This document shows, piece after piece, positions 52,493 through 62,000 of a stretch of 64,000 nucleotides of DNA. The stretch's first letter is position 1. Every line of letters starts with the position of its first letter. The translations under genes were made by a program, and so were the position numbers. The stretch comes from Hoeflea sp038900095 (lineage in GTDB: Bacteria > Pseudomonadota > Alphaproteobacteria > Rhizobiales > Rhizobiaceae). A model generated the notes under the pieces. It was not told the DNA's origin and ran no database searches. It saw nothing but the letters and a program-made list of their open reading frames with translations. Location: NCBI RefSeq assembly GCF_038900095.1, contig NZ_JBBMQQ010000004.1, forward strand, positions 124,001 to 188,000. The letters run 5' to 3'.

Positions 52493-52870
52493 ATGATGAG
52501 GACACTCAGAGAGCTGGAAGTGAGACGACTGGTCTTTGCGGCCCTGTTCGTGCCCGTGCTGCTGTTCTCGTTCTTCTCTGTCCACACCATGCCCCGCTTT
52601 TCCGAACAGGGCATGCAGATCATCATCTGTACCGGAACCGGTATCGAGACGGTTTCCGCCACCGGTGAAGATGATCCGGCCGAAGATCCGGCGCATTCGC
52701 CCTGCGACTGGTCGATGCAGATCCATGCGGCAACAGTGCCTGCAGCCGGCATTGCGGTTGAGCCGTTGGTGTTCACCCGCACCCGGGCAGTTGCCTTTGA
52801 AAAGACCATCCTCCGCTCCGGAAAGATCAAGTCGAACCGGCATGCACGGGCGCCGCCTTTCATCCTCTGA
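52493..52870 (+). CDS. DUF2946-like small protein upstream of the PepSY protein
   Basis: 125 residues from the ATG at 52493 (AGGGA seven bases before). An N-terminal membrane helix (about 13-30) is followed by a short region with CTGTGIETVS and, after an acidic stretch, PCDWSMQIHA. This Cys..Cys..His spacing resembles DUF2946 proteins, which are associated with copper transport genes. Thirty-nine bases before the PepSY gene and on the same strand, so one operon. The metal link is inferred from context and weak similarity. Confidence 0.6.
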   Translation: MMRTLRELEVRRLVFAALFVPVLLFSFFSVHTMPRFSEQGMQIIICTGTGIETVSATGEDDPAEDPAHSPCDWSMQIHAATVPAAGIAVEPLVFTRTRAVAFEKTILRSGKIKSNRHARAPPFIL

Positions 52871-52909
52871 CGCTCAAGATCCGAAACAATTTTGTCAGAG
52901 GAGAGACTG

Positions 52910-54316
52910 ATGGTCTCAATCGAACAGACCGGTGCGTCTGTGCAGGACCGTGCGCCTGCAAGCACCAGCAAATTCTATCTCGCGGCATGGCGCTGGCATT
53001 TCTATGCCGGGCTCTATGTCATCCCCTTCTTCATGGTGCTTGCCGTCACCGGCATGGCCATGGCCTGGATCGCCTATATCGACGGGCGCGACGGCGAACG
53101 CATCGCCGTTGTCCCGCAACAGGTTGCCCAATCGGTCTCGGCACAGGCCGATGCGGCGCTGGCGGTCATCCCCGGTGGCACGCTCAGGCAATATGTCGCC
53201 CCGCGTGCCGATGATCTGGCGGCGATTTTCCGCGTCGATCTGGACGGCAAGGCGACCATGGTCGCGGTCGATCCCTACAGCGCCACCGTGCTGGCGGAGT
53301 TTCCCCGCCGGAGCGGCTGGTATGATTTCTTCGACAACGTCCACAGCGATCTCATGCTTGGTGTCACCGGTGACCGGATGATCGAGGTCGCCGCTTCGCT
53401 CGGCATGGTGCTGATCGCCACCGGGCTTTACATGTGGTGGCCGCGCACCACCGGCTGGCGCGCGGCCCTGGTCCCGTCCTTTGCCCGTGGCGGCCGGGTC
53501 ATGTGGCGGTCGCTGCATGGCGTGGCGGGATTCTGGATCTCGCTGTTTCTGGTGTTCTTCCTCGTCTCCGGCCTGTCCTGGGCCGGTGTCTGGGGCGAGA
53601 AGATGGTGCAGGCCTGGAGCCAGTTCCCGGCGGCAAAATGGGACAATGTTCCACTCTCCGACGACACCCACGCCAGCATGAACCACGGACCGAAGGAGGT
53701 TCCCTGGGCGCTTGAACAGACCCCGATGCCGGCATCCGGCAGCCAGGCAGGGCAGGCGGGGCTGCCCGCGGGCTCTGAAGTCACCATCGACGCCATGGAC
53801 CAGCTGGCCCGCAGCATCGGCTTTGACGGCCGTTACCAGATGAACGTCCCGTCCGGCGAAACCGGTGTCTACACCTTCAGCCGGGATTCGATGAGCACCG
53901 ACAGTTCCGATCCGACGTCGGACCGCACCGTTCATGTCGACCGCTACACCGGCAACATCCTCGCCGACGTCCGTTTCGAGGATTACTCCTGGGCCGGCAA
54001 GGCCATGGCAGTTGGCGTTGCCCTGCACATGGGCACCATGGGACTGTGGAGTGTGCTGGCAAACACGCTCGTATGCACATCGGTGCTGTTCCTGTGCATT
54101 AGTGGCGTGGTGATGTGGTGGAAGCGCCGGGCCCAGGGCCTGCGCCTTTCCGCACCGCCGCTGCCGCGCGACATGCCGCTCTGGCAGGGTGCCACGCTCG
54201 TGGCGCTGGCCGTGTCCATGGCGTTCCCGATGGCCGGGCTGACGCTGCTCGCGGTGATGGCCCTGGACGCACTGGTGGTTTCGCGCATCCCGCGTCTCAA
54301 GCGCGCGCTCTCCTGA
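52910..54316 (+). CDS. PepSY-associated membrane protein (PiuB-like)
   Basis: 468 residues from the ATG at 52910. The N-terminal WRWHFYAGLYVIPFFMVLAVTGMAM is the family signature. Four to five membrane helices flank periplasmic PepSY-like regions (about 60-130 and 300-365), with YMWWPR after helix 2 and VMWWKRR after a later one. Members accompany TonB-dependent iron or copper uptake and may reduce metal complexes. Conserved histidines in the helices (WHF, VHSDLMLG, LHGVAGF, LHMGTMG) could bind haem or metal. Operon with the DUF2946-like gene; bidirectional terminator after it. Confidence 0.9.
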   Translation: MVSIEQTGASVQDRAPASTSKFYLAAWRWHFYAGLYVIPFFMVLAVTGMAMAWIAYIDGRDGERIAVVPQQVAQSVSAQADAALAVIPGGTLRQYVAPRADDLAAIFRVDLDGKATMVAVDPYSATVLAEFPRRSGWYDFFDNVHSDLMLGVTGDRMIEVAASLGMVLIATGLYMWWPRTTGWRAALVPSFARGGRVMWRSLHGVAGFWISLFLVFFLVSGLSWAGVWGEKMVQAWSQFPAAKWDNVPLSDDTHASMNHGPKEVPWALEQTPMPASGSQAGQAGLPAGSEVTIDAMDQLARSIGFDGRYQMNVPSGETGVYTFSRDSMSTDSSDPTSDRTVHVDRYTGNILADVRFEDYSWAGKAMAVGVALHMGTMGLWSVLANTLVCTSVLFLCISGVVMWWKRRAQGLRLSAPPLPRDMPLWQGATLVALAVSMAFPMAGLTLLAVMALDALVVSRIPRLKRALS

Positions 54317-54324
54317 ACCAGCCC

Positions 54325-54364
54325 ACGAAAAAGGCCGCGCCTGAAAAGACGCGGCCTGACATTT
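54325..54364. terminator. Bidirectional intrinsic terminator
   Basis: 8-bp stem AGGCCGCG (54330-54337) and CGCGGCCT (54348-54355), 10-base loop. A T-run (54360-54364) follows on the plus strand, and an A-run (54326-54330) supplies U residues on the minus strand. It ends the PepSY transcript and the convergent MAPEG transcript. Confidence 0.85.
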
Positions 54365-54401
54365 TTCAAGTCGATATCCAGCCAGGCTGAATGCGCGGCT
54401 C

Positions 54402-54818
54402 TTATCCCGCCAGCGTCCAGAGTCCGTGCCCGAGCAGGCCCGCGAGCAGCACAAGCTGTGCCAGGAACGACAGGGCGAAACCGCCGCCGCGCTGCCAGCC
54501 CGGTGCATCTTCCTGGATGAAGTGCCAGGCATGAAACCCGCGCCCGATGGTGAAGACCAGGCCGAGCCCGTGCACGGCTGACACCGGCATGCCGATCAGC
54601 GCCGCGACCAGCAGCATGATGAGGAACATGGGCATGTTTTCAATCGCGTTGGCATGGCCGCGGATGATGCGGATCAGATGCTTGACGCCGCCATCGCCGA
54701 TGGAAACCTTGTACCTGCCGCGCAACCGGCCGGTCTGGGTCGCGATCCACAGCAGGATGACCATGTTGAGTGCTGCATAGATGCCGACCGCCGAAAGCGC
54801 GGGTGTCAGGTTCTGCAT
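54402..54818 (-). CDS. MAPEG-family membrane protein
   Basis: 138 residues with four hydrophobic helices. MAPEG features are GHANAIENMPMFLIML (about 54-69), typical of bacterial members related to microsomal glutathione S-transferase, and GRGFHAWHF near 92-100. Probably a glutathione-linked membrane enzyme for lipid or electrophile detoxification. Convergent with the PepSY gene. Confidence 0.9.
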   Translation of the reverse strand: MQNLTPALSAVGIYAALNMVILLWIATQTGRLRGRYKVSIGDGGVKHLIRIIRGHANAIENMPMFLIMLLVAALIGMPVSAVHGLGLVFTIGRGFHAWHFIQEDAPGWQRGGGFALSFLAQLVLLAGLLGHGLWTLAG

Positions 54819-54941
54819 AGTTGATCTCCATGAATTGGGTTGCCGGGAAAATTGAAACTCCCGCAGCCATGCGGATGCCGGAAATTGGACGAGAAGTAAA
54901 TGGCCGGGCCCCGCTCGTCTCCGGTGCCCGGCTGCTTGAGG

Positions 54942-55196
54942 CTACCGCAAGTGCTTGGTCGGCTGCTCCAGCGCGAACACGTCGTCGGAAAGGCTGTCCA
55001 TCCGCTGTATGAGCAAATCCCGTGCGTCATACAGGCCGCGATTGTAAAAATACGCCCCCATCTTGTCGATGAAGAACCGCATCAGCATCTCGGCCGGCAT
55101 CGCGCCGATATCCTGGTCCAGTTCCTCGCGGAAATAGTCCTGGATTTCGCCCACCATGGCCTTGGTTTCTTCGCGGTTGAATTTGATCGGCTTCAT
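54942..55196 (-). CDS. DUF2164 protein
   Basis: 84 residues, helical and acidic. The conserved order is FNREETKAMVGEIQDYFREELDQDIG, then LMRFFIDKMGAYFYNRGLYDAR, matching DUF2164. Cytoplasmic; function unknown. It stands between the MAPEG and ClC genes on the same strand, with gaps above 120 bases, so operon membership is uncertain. Confidence 0.87.
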   Translation of the reverse strand: MKPIKFNREETKAMVGEIQDYFREELDQDIGAMPAEMLMRFFIDKMGAYFYNRGLYDARDLLIQRMDSLSDDVFALEQPTKHLR

Positions 55197-55320
55197 TGTG
55201 ATCTCTTTGCTCGGGCGTGATTGTGTGGCGGTCCCGGAAGCTCGGAGTAGCTCCAGGCCGCCTGGTGAGTGCGTCCTCTCCGCCTATTCCGGGCTCCGGG
55301 ATTAACGGAGACTTTCCGGA

Positions 55321-56958
55321 CTAGCGGTGTTCTTCCTCGCTGGCGGCGATCAGGCGGCGGTTGAAGTGACTGACGGCCTTGACCTGTTCGGCCCAGCCGA
55401 CGATCCGCCGCTCTTCGCCATCGGCCACCACCGGCAATCGAGTGTGGCCGCTGGTATCGAACACCCGCAACGCGGTTTCAAGCGTGTCGATCGGCTTGAG
55501 CGAGGGGGTGTCCTGCTCCGGATCGTAATATTCGGTCTCGTCATCCTCGCCGGGCAGGGTCATGAAATCCATCACCCGCGCATTGCGCAATTCGGTCCGG
55601 TGCGGGCCATCCTTCAAGAACAGCCCCCGCATTTCCAGCTGCCACTGGAAATAGGAGTGTCCGTGCAGCGCCAGGTTGGCCCCGTGGGCGATGGCGACGG
55701 TCAGCAGCAGCGCGATCGACAGCGCATAGCCGCCGGTCAGTTCGAACACGATCACCGTGGTCGAGATCGGCGCGCCGAGCACGGCGCCCGCCACCGCACC
55801 CATGCCGAGGATCGAATAGAGCGCCTGGCTCGATGCCAGCTCGGGAAACGCCGAGGCCGCGATGATGCCGAAAGCGCCGCCGGTCATCGCGCCGAGATAG
55901 AGCGAGGGCGAAAACACCCCGCCGCCAAACCGGGCGGCCAGCGTGATCGCGGTCGCCAGCGTCTTCATCACGATCAGCGTCAGCATCAGGCCCAGCGACA
56001 GCTGGCCCCACAGCGCCAGGTCGGTTGCCTCATAACCAACACCAAGGATGTGGGGGAAGGCGACGGCCATCAGCCCGACGATCAACCCGCCGCAGATCGG
56101 CAGCGCCCAGACCGGTATCGGCGAGCGCCGCGCCAGGTATTCGGAGGAGAGCAGCGCGAACTGGAAAGTCGCAGCGACGAAGGCGCAGACCACGCCGAGC
56201 AGTGCAAAGGCGGGAAACTCCCAGTAGGAGGTGATCTGGTAGGACGGCACGATGAACGCCGCCGCGTCGCCGAACCACAGCCGCGACACGATCGCGCCGG
56301 CTGCCGACGATATCACGATCGGCACGAAGGAGCGCGAGGCGTAGTGCCCCAGGATCACCTCGTGGGCAAACAGCACGCCGGCAATCGGCGCGTTGAAGCT
56401 GGCGGAAATCGCCGAGGCAACCCCGGCCGCAAGCAGGGTGCGGCGGGCATAGTCGGGCAGGTGCAGCCGGTCGCCTACCGCACTTGCAATTGTCGCGCCG
56501 AGATGGATCACCGGGCCTTCGCGGCCACCGCTGCCGCCCGCGCCCAGCGAAATCGCCGTTGTCACCGCGCTCATGATCCCCTCGCGCAGGCTCAGCCGCC
56601 GTCCGGTCAGGGCCCGCGCCTCGATCACATCGGCCACCCCGAAGGTACGACGGGAAGGAGTGAACCGGCTCACGAGAATGCCGACCACGACGCCGCCAAG
56701 CGTCGGCCCGGCGACAATCATGTACCACGGGGTATGCCGGGCGACGGTGAGCACCTGTTCGGAGGTGTCGCCGAGCCAGTAGAGCTGAACGATGCCGATC
56801 AGCTGCCGGAAAGCGATCGCAGCCCAGGCCACCGAGAGCCCGATCAGCAAGGACAGCAGCCAGATGACCGGCTGCCGGTGCTCGATGAAGGCTCGAATAT
56901 TGGGAAGAACCCAGCTTCGGATGCGGCCAGGCGTTGCACGGAGAATTTCAAACAGCAT
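55321..56958 (-). CDS. ClC-family chloride channel/transporter
   Basis: 545 residues with about ten or more membrane segments. The filter motif GREGP is at 145-149 with the gating Glu147, and a second glutamate (Glu200, FAHEVILGH) sits near the proton-glutamate position of exchangers. The first filter motif GSGIP is replaced by FGVADVIEA (106-114), so the central serine is not conserved. The C-terminal about 100 residues resemble a CBS-type regulatory region (TLETALRVFDTSGHTRLPVVADGE). Its start is three bases past the thioesterase stop, so the two are co-transcribed. Confidence 0.93.
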   Translation of the reverse strand: MLFEILRATPGRIRSWVLPNIRAFIEHRQPVIWLLSLLIGLSVAWAAIAFRQLIGIVQLYWLGDTSEQVLTVARHTPWYMIVAGPTLGGVVVGILVSRFTPSRRTFGVADVIEARALTGRRLSLREGIMSAVTTAISLGAGGSGGREGPVIHLGATIASAVGDRLHLPDYARRTLLAAGVASAISASFNAPIAGVLFAHEVILGHYASRSFVPIVISSAAGAIVSRLWFGDAAAFIVPSYQITSYWEFPAFALLGVVCAFVAATFQFALLSSEYLARRSPIPVWALPICGGLIVGLMAVAFPHILGVGYEATDLALWGQLSLGLMLTLIVMKTLATAITLAARFGGGVFSPSLYLGAMTGGAFGIIAASAFPELASSQALYSILGMGAVAGAVLGAPISTTVIVFELTGGYALSIALLLTVAIAHGANLALHGHSYFQWQLEMRGLFLKDGPHRTELRNARVMDFMTLPGEDDETEYYDPEQDTPSLKPIDTLETALRVFDTSGHTRLPVVADGEERRIVGWAEQVKAVSHFNRRLIAASEEEHR

Positions 56959-56961
56959 TAA

Positions 56962-57459
56962 TCAGGATGCCCCGTGGACTTGGCGGCGCGGGATGCCGAT
57001 GGATCGTCCGGCCTGCTCGGGCCGCGGCAGGCTCTTGTGCGCTTCGGCCATGGCTGTGACATTGGCGAAAATGTCATCCGGCATGTCCATCGTGCGCGGA
57101 CCACTCATGTCGATATGCAGCAGCATGCTTTCGCAGGTCGCAGAAAGCCATCCGTCGACATGCCTGAGTTCCTGAAACAACTGGATTCGCTTGGCATCGA
57201 AATCGAGGATCTGTGTGCTCGCCCTGACCATCGCGTCGGGCTTGAGCTCCCTGACGTAACAGACATGCGCCTCGGCATTGAAAAAGCTCATGTTGCGCTC
57301 CGCCACGTAGTCCGGGCCGCTGCCGATCATTGCGAAGACGTGGTCGGCGCCCTGATCGAACAGGACATTGTAATAGGCCATGTTCAGATGACCGTTGTAA
57401 TCGAGCCAGGCCGGGTCCAGTCCGCGCGCTGGCGCGATCACCGGAGCATCAAACAACAT
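56962..57459 (-). CDS. Hotdog-fold acyl-CoA thioesterase
   Basis: 165 residues. DYNGHLNMAYYNVLFDQGAD near the N-terminus is the 4-hydroxybenzoyl-CoA thioesterase/FadM-type active-site loop, with Asp20 as catalytic acid. It resembles thioesterases found in carnitine-degradation clusters (betainyl-CoA type), which would fit the choline/betaine genes in the window, but that substrate is an inference. Translationally close to the ClC gene. Confidence 0.85.
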   Translation of the reverse strand: MLFDAPVIAPARGLDPAWLDYNGHLNMAYYNVLFDQGADHVFAMIGSGPDYVAERNMSFFNAEAHVCYVRELKPDAMVRASTQILDFDAKRIQLFQELRHVDGWLSATCESMLLHIDMSGPRTMDMPDDIFANVTAMAEAHKSLPRPEQAGRSIGIPRRQVHGAS

Positions 57460-57618
57460 GGCTTCTCCCTTACTAATCTTTGCCTGTGGCCACTATTGTC
57501 TGCCTGCGGCGTCGCCCACACTGGACAAGAGCGCTTCAGTTTGCACATTACCTCATCACGCCGAAGCAGCAAGCATCTGGCGCAGTTAGCGTAACAACGG
57601 TTGACCGGAGAAAACAAC

Positions 57619-59034
57619 ATGGGTCTGAGCGACGTCGAGCCCGGCCTTCGCAATGAAGAAGGCATCGAAGCGGTCATTGGCGTTTTGCGCCAGCGCTTTG
57701 GCGAGCAATTGCAGACGGGAGAGGCGCTGCGCGCCCAACATGCCCACACCACCACCTATATCCCCGGCCAACTGCCCGACGCGGTGGTGTTTCCCGGCTC
57801 GGCCGAAGAGGTCAAGCTGATCGTCAGGGCCTGCGCCGATCACCGCGTGCCGGTGATCCCGTTTGGCACCGGCACCTCGCTCGAGGGCCAGGTCAACGCG
57901 CCCAATGGCGGCATTTCCATCGACATGTCGCGCCTCGACAAGGTGCTCGAAGTCAATGCCGAAGATCTCGACTGCACGGTTCAGCCAGGAGTGACGCGCG
58001 AGCAGCTCAACACCTACCTGCGCGACACCGGCCTTTTCTTCCCGATTGATCCCGGCGCCAACGCCTCGATCGGCGGCATGACGGCAACCCGCGCCTCCGG
58101 CACCAACGCCGTGCGCTACGGCACCATGCGCGACAATGTCATCGCGGTGACGGCGGTGACCGCCTCCGGCGAGGAAATACGCACCGCCCGGCGTGCCCGC
58201 AAATCCTCCGCCGGCTATGATCTGACGCGGCTGTTTGTCGGCTCCGAGGGAACCCTTGGGGTCTTGACATCGATCACCCTGCGCCTGCAGGGCATTCCGC
58301 AGGCGATCTCCGGCGGCGTCTGCCCATTTCCAAGTGTCGAGGCCGCCTGCAACGCCGTCATCATGACCATCCAGATGGGCATTCCGGTGGCCCGCATCGA
58401 ACTGCTCGATGCGTTGCAGATGAAGGCCTGCAACGCCTATTCGAAGCTCAACAATCCCGAAAGCCCGTCGCTGTTCCTCGAGTTTCACGGAACCGACGCC
58501 GGCGTCGCCGAACAGGCGGCGCTGTTTGGCGAAATCGCGGCGGAATGCGGCGGTGGCGAGTTCCTCTGGACCACCAATCTCGAACAGCGCACCGAATTGT
58601 GGAAAGCACGTCACAACGCCTACTGGGCGTCGCTGCAACTTCGTCCCGGCGCCAAGGGCATTTCCACCGATGTCTGTGTGCCGATTTCCCGGCTGGCCGA
58701 ATGTGTCGCCGAAACCCAGGAAGATATTGCAGCCCACGGACTGATCGCCCCGATTGTCGGTCATGCCGGTGATGGCAATTTTCATGTGCTGATTTTGCTC
58801 GATACCGATGTTCCTGCGGAAATCACGGCCGCGGAAGATTTTGTCGGACGGCTCAATGCCCGCGCCCTGGCGATGGATGGAACCTGCACCGGCGAACATG
58901 GTATAGGTCAGGGCAAGCGGCCCTATCTTCCCCTCGAAATGGGTGAGAGCGTATCGGTGATGCGGCAGATAAAGCAGGCGCTCGATCCCATGAACATCAT
59001 GAATCCGGGCAAGATTTTTCCGTTCGAGGGCTGA
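57619..59034 (+). CDS. GlcD/D-lactate-dehydrogenase-type FAD-linked oxidase
   Basis: 471 residues from the ATG at 57619; a TTG 18 bases earlier lacks support. The N-terminal FAD_binding_4 domain has PFGTGTSLEG and DPGANASIGGMTATRASGTNAVRYG. The C-terminal FAD-oxidase domain has IVGHAGDGNFHV and ends with the GEHGIGQGKR and MNIMNPGKI signatures. Oxidises a 2-hydroxy acid such as D-lactate, passing electrons to the respiratory chain or cytochrome c. No GlcE/GlcF partner adjoins it, which favours a single-subunit D-lactate dehydrogenase. Confidence 0.92.
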   Translation: MGLSDVEPGLRNEEGIEAVIGVLRQRFGEQLQTGEALRAQHAHTTTYIPGQLPDAVVFPGSAEEVKLIVRACADHRVPVIPFGTGTSLEGQVNAPNGGISIDMSRLDKVLEVNAEDLDCTVQPGVTREQLNTYLRDTGLFFPIDPGANASIGGMTATRASGTNAVRYGTMRDNVIAVTAVTASGEEIRTARRARKSSAGYDLTRLFVGSEGTLGVLTSITLRLQGIPQAISGGVCPFPSVEAACNAVIMTIQMGIPVARIELLDALQMKACNAYSKLNNPESPSLFLEFHGTDAGVAEQAALFGEIAAECGGGEFLWTTNLEQRTELWKARHNAYWASLQLRPGAKGISTDVCVPISRLAECVAETQEDIAAHGLIAPIVGHAGDGNFHVLILLDTDVPAEITAAEDFVGRLNARALAMDGTCTGEHGIGQGKRPYLPLEMGESVSVMRQIKQALDPMNIMNPGKIFPFEG

Positions 59035-59065
59035 AACCAACAGAAGCGGCTATGCTGGCCGCGAG

Positions 59066-59081
59066 GGAGGATTGAAAGCTG
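59066..59081 (+). promoter_or_regulatory. Ribosome-binding site with CTG start for the AsmA gene
   Basis: GGAGG at 59066-59070 is followed by eight bases and CTG (59079-59081). The AsmA frame is closed by a TGA at 59073-59075, and no ATG, GTG or TTG lies between that stop and the complete N-terminal membrane helix. CTG (or ATT at 59082) is thus the best initiator. Confidence 0.65.
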
Positions 59082-62000
59082 ATTCGGGTATTTGTTGCCA
59101 TTGGCGGTTTACTGGTGCTGGCGTTGTTTGCGGCGCTGATCGCTCCGTATTTTATCGACTGGAGCAGCTACCGGACAGCATTCGAGGCCGAGGCAAGCCG
59201 CATCATCGGCCAGCCGGTCAAGGTGCGCGGCGATGCGGATGCGCGGCTGCTGCCGTTTCCCTCGGTAACATTCTCCGACGTCGTCGTTGGCGACGAGGCG
59301 CAACCGGCCATGACCATCAGCCGGTTTTCAATGGATGCGGAACTGGCGCCGTTCCTGAGCGGTGAAGTCCTGATCTTCGATATGCGGGTGGACGCGCCGA
59401 AGGCCGTTGTTCGGGTTCTTGAAGATGGCCGGCTCGACTGGGCGCTCAAGCGCAGGCCGACGCCGCCCGGCGATCTTGTCGTGCTTGAGCGTGTCACCAT
59501 TGCCGATGCCGATATCACCATCGTCGACGATCAGAATGGTCGCACCCACAAGCTTCGCGATATCGATGCGCAGGTCTCGGCCAAGTCGTTGTCCGGGCCC
59601 TGGCTCATCGAGGCCGAAGGCGAAATCGCCGGCCATCATGGCGGCGTGTCGATCGCCACCGGAACCGCCCAGCCTGACGGGTCGATCCGCATGCGCGTCA
59701 GAGCCGTGCCGGACGCCTGGCCGGTGTTGTTGGAAACTGAGGGCGAGGCAAGGATCGAGGGCAACAAGCCGCTCTATGATGGCCTGTTCACCTTTACGGC
59801 CCTGTCCGAACCGGGGGCAGGCGGTGTCGTGTCGGAGAAGCCTTTGGTCGTCGCCAAGGGTGATTTCGCAGCGACCAACGAGCGCCTGACCATCAACGAA
59901 TGGCGCGCGGAAATCGGGTTTGCCACCGATCCCTACATCGTCACCGGACAGGCCAGCATCGACACCGGTCCCGATCCGGAATTCCTGCTGCTCGCCGATG
60001 GCCAGCAGATCAACATGGACCGGCTGTCGGGCGAGGAGCCCGCAGCTGACGGAAGTGCCGCTGCGGTGCCGCTGGGCGAACGGCTTGCCCTCGTCAACGC
60101 GATGATCGACCGCTTGCCGCCGCTGCCACTGCCGGGGCGCATCTCTCTCAATCTTCCGGCCATTGTCGCGGGCGACACCACCTTGCGGGAAATCAATCTC
60201 GAAGCCCGGCCCGATGGCGATGCCTGGCTGGTCGACAGCTTTTCCGCCAATCTTCCCGGACGCACCACCGTCGAGGCCAGGGGCAGGCTGGTCTCGGGCA
60301 AGGCTGCCAGTTTCGACGGTACACTGACTGTGGCCTCGACCCAGCCCTCGGGCCTTGCCAACTGGCTTGTCGGCGATGTCGATCCGGTGATCCGGCGGCT
60401 GGGCGCTGCCGGTTTCTCCGCAAATGTCAGCCTGTCTCCGCTGTTGCAACGGTTCGAAGCGCTGGAAGTCGCGGTCGGCCCGGCCACGCTCAAAGGCAGG
60501 CTGGAGCGCCAGACGCCGGAGAAGGGCGCGCCTTCGCTTTCTGTCGAGCTGTCCGGAGACACGTTTGATGCCGATGCGGTGCGCGCGCTGGCGTTGCTTG
60601 CCGGTGCTGAAAGCAATGCGGTTCGTCCGCTCGGGGAGTACAATCTTGCAGGCCGCATCACCGCGGACACGTTCACCATGGGGGATTACCGTCTCTCGGG
60701 CCTCGACACATCGATGTTCTGGCGTGACGGCGAACTCAGGATCGAACGTTTGAAATTTGCCGATTTCGGTGGTGCGTCGGGAGAGTTCAGCGGCACGCTG
60801 GCAGGCTCGTTCTCGGCCCCGGACGGAGAGATCAAGGGGGACTTCGCAGCCCCTGCCGCATCGGGCCTGTTCGCCCTTGCCGAAAAGCTGAGCGGCGGCC
60901 ACCAGATCATCCGCCGCCTGGGCGCCAACAGCGCCGCCTTCGATGAATTGACCGGCAGCGTCGACCTGACGCTCGACCCGGATGCCGGACCCGCCCTCAC
61001 TGTCAGCGGCATCACCGGCGGCAGCAGCTACACGCTCACGGCATCGGGCACCGGCCTGATCCCCGGCGGGGACGGGCCACGCACCTTTGCCGTCAATGCC
61101 GGGAACACTGAAGCATACCGGCTTCTTGAACAGCTCGGATTTGCCGTGCTGCCGCTGGAAGGAGAAGGGCCATCGGAACTCGAATTGACGGCGTCCGGCG
61201 GGGCCGATGACGGAGATCTGGCCATCGATGTGCGGTTGAGCGCGGCAAATGCGCAGATCACGCTCAATGGCAATGGCCGCATTCCGGCAAGCGAACCCGC
61301 CACCGGCCTGTTCAGTCTTGCGGTCCAGGCGACCGATATCGAGCCGTATGTGATCATGTTCGGTCATTCCCTGCCGCAGGCGGGGGCAGGCTTGCCGCTT
61401 GCAATGACGGCAAGCCTGGCGATCAACGATCAATTGGCCTTGCTGTCGGAGATCGAAGGCAAGGCGGAAGACAATGTCTTCTCCGGTCAGCTCGAATTGG
61501 ATCGCTCGGCCTCCGAACTGTCCGGCACCGGCAAGCTGCGGATCGATTATGCGAATCTCGAATGGCTGGGTGAACTGGCGCTCGGGCCGCAGCTGTTTGC
61601 CGATGACGGGGCGACCTGGAGTGATCAGCCTTTCCTGCCGCCCGCACCGGGTCAACCGGTCCTGCAGATCGCGCTTGAAGCGGGCAAGATCGATCTCGGA
61701 CGCGGTGGAATCGCCCGGAATTTCAAGGCTGACCTGTCCACCGGTACCGGGTTGATGTCGCTTGAGAACGCCGAAGCCGACTGGTTTGGCGGCAGGTTTG
61801 GCGGCCGTGTCTCGCTCAGCAATGCCGATGGATCTGTGTTTCTGTCAGGCAGGGTCACGGCAAGCGGCACCGATCTTGCGGCTCTGGACCGGGCCGTACG
61901 CGGATCGTCGGCCTTTTCAGGTGCCGCAGGAGCCAGCGCCAGCCTTGAGGGCACTGGCAAGTCGATGCGCGAACTCGTTGCCTCGCTCGCCGGCGGCGGA

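Noticed and set aside
55327..56961. A 544-residue open frame opposite the ClC gene
   Set aside because: The minus-strand protein is a clear ClC channel; the antisense translation is His/Arg/Gln-rich, as expected of a shadow.
57601..57618. TTG start adding six residues to the FAD-linked oxidase
   Set aside because: No ribosome site in front, and the ATG at 57619 fits the family N-terminus.
59328..61655. A 775-residue open frame antisense to the AsmA gene
   Set aside because: Shadow of a long GC-rich gene; the plus-strand protein has a membrane helix, AsmA features and a ribosome site.
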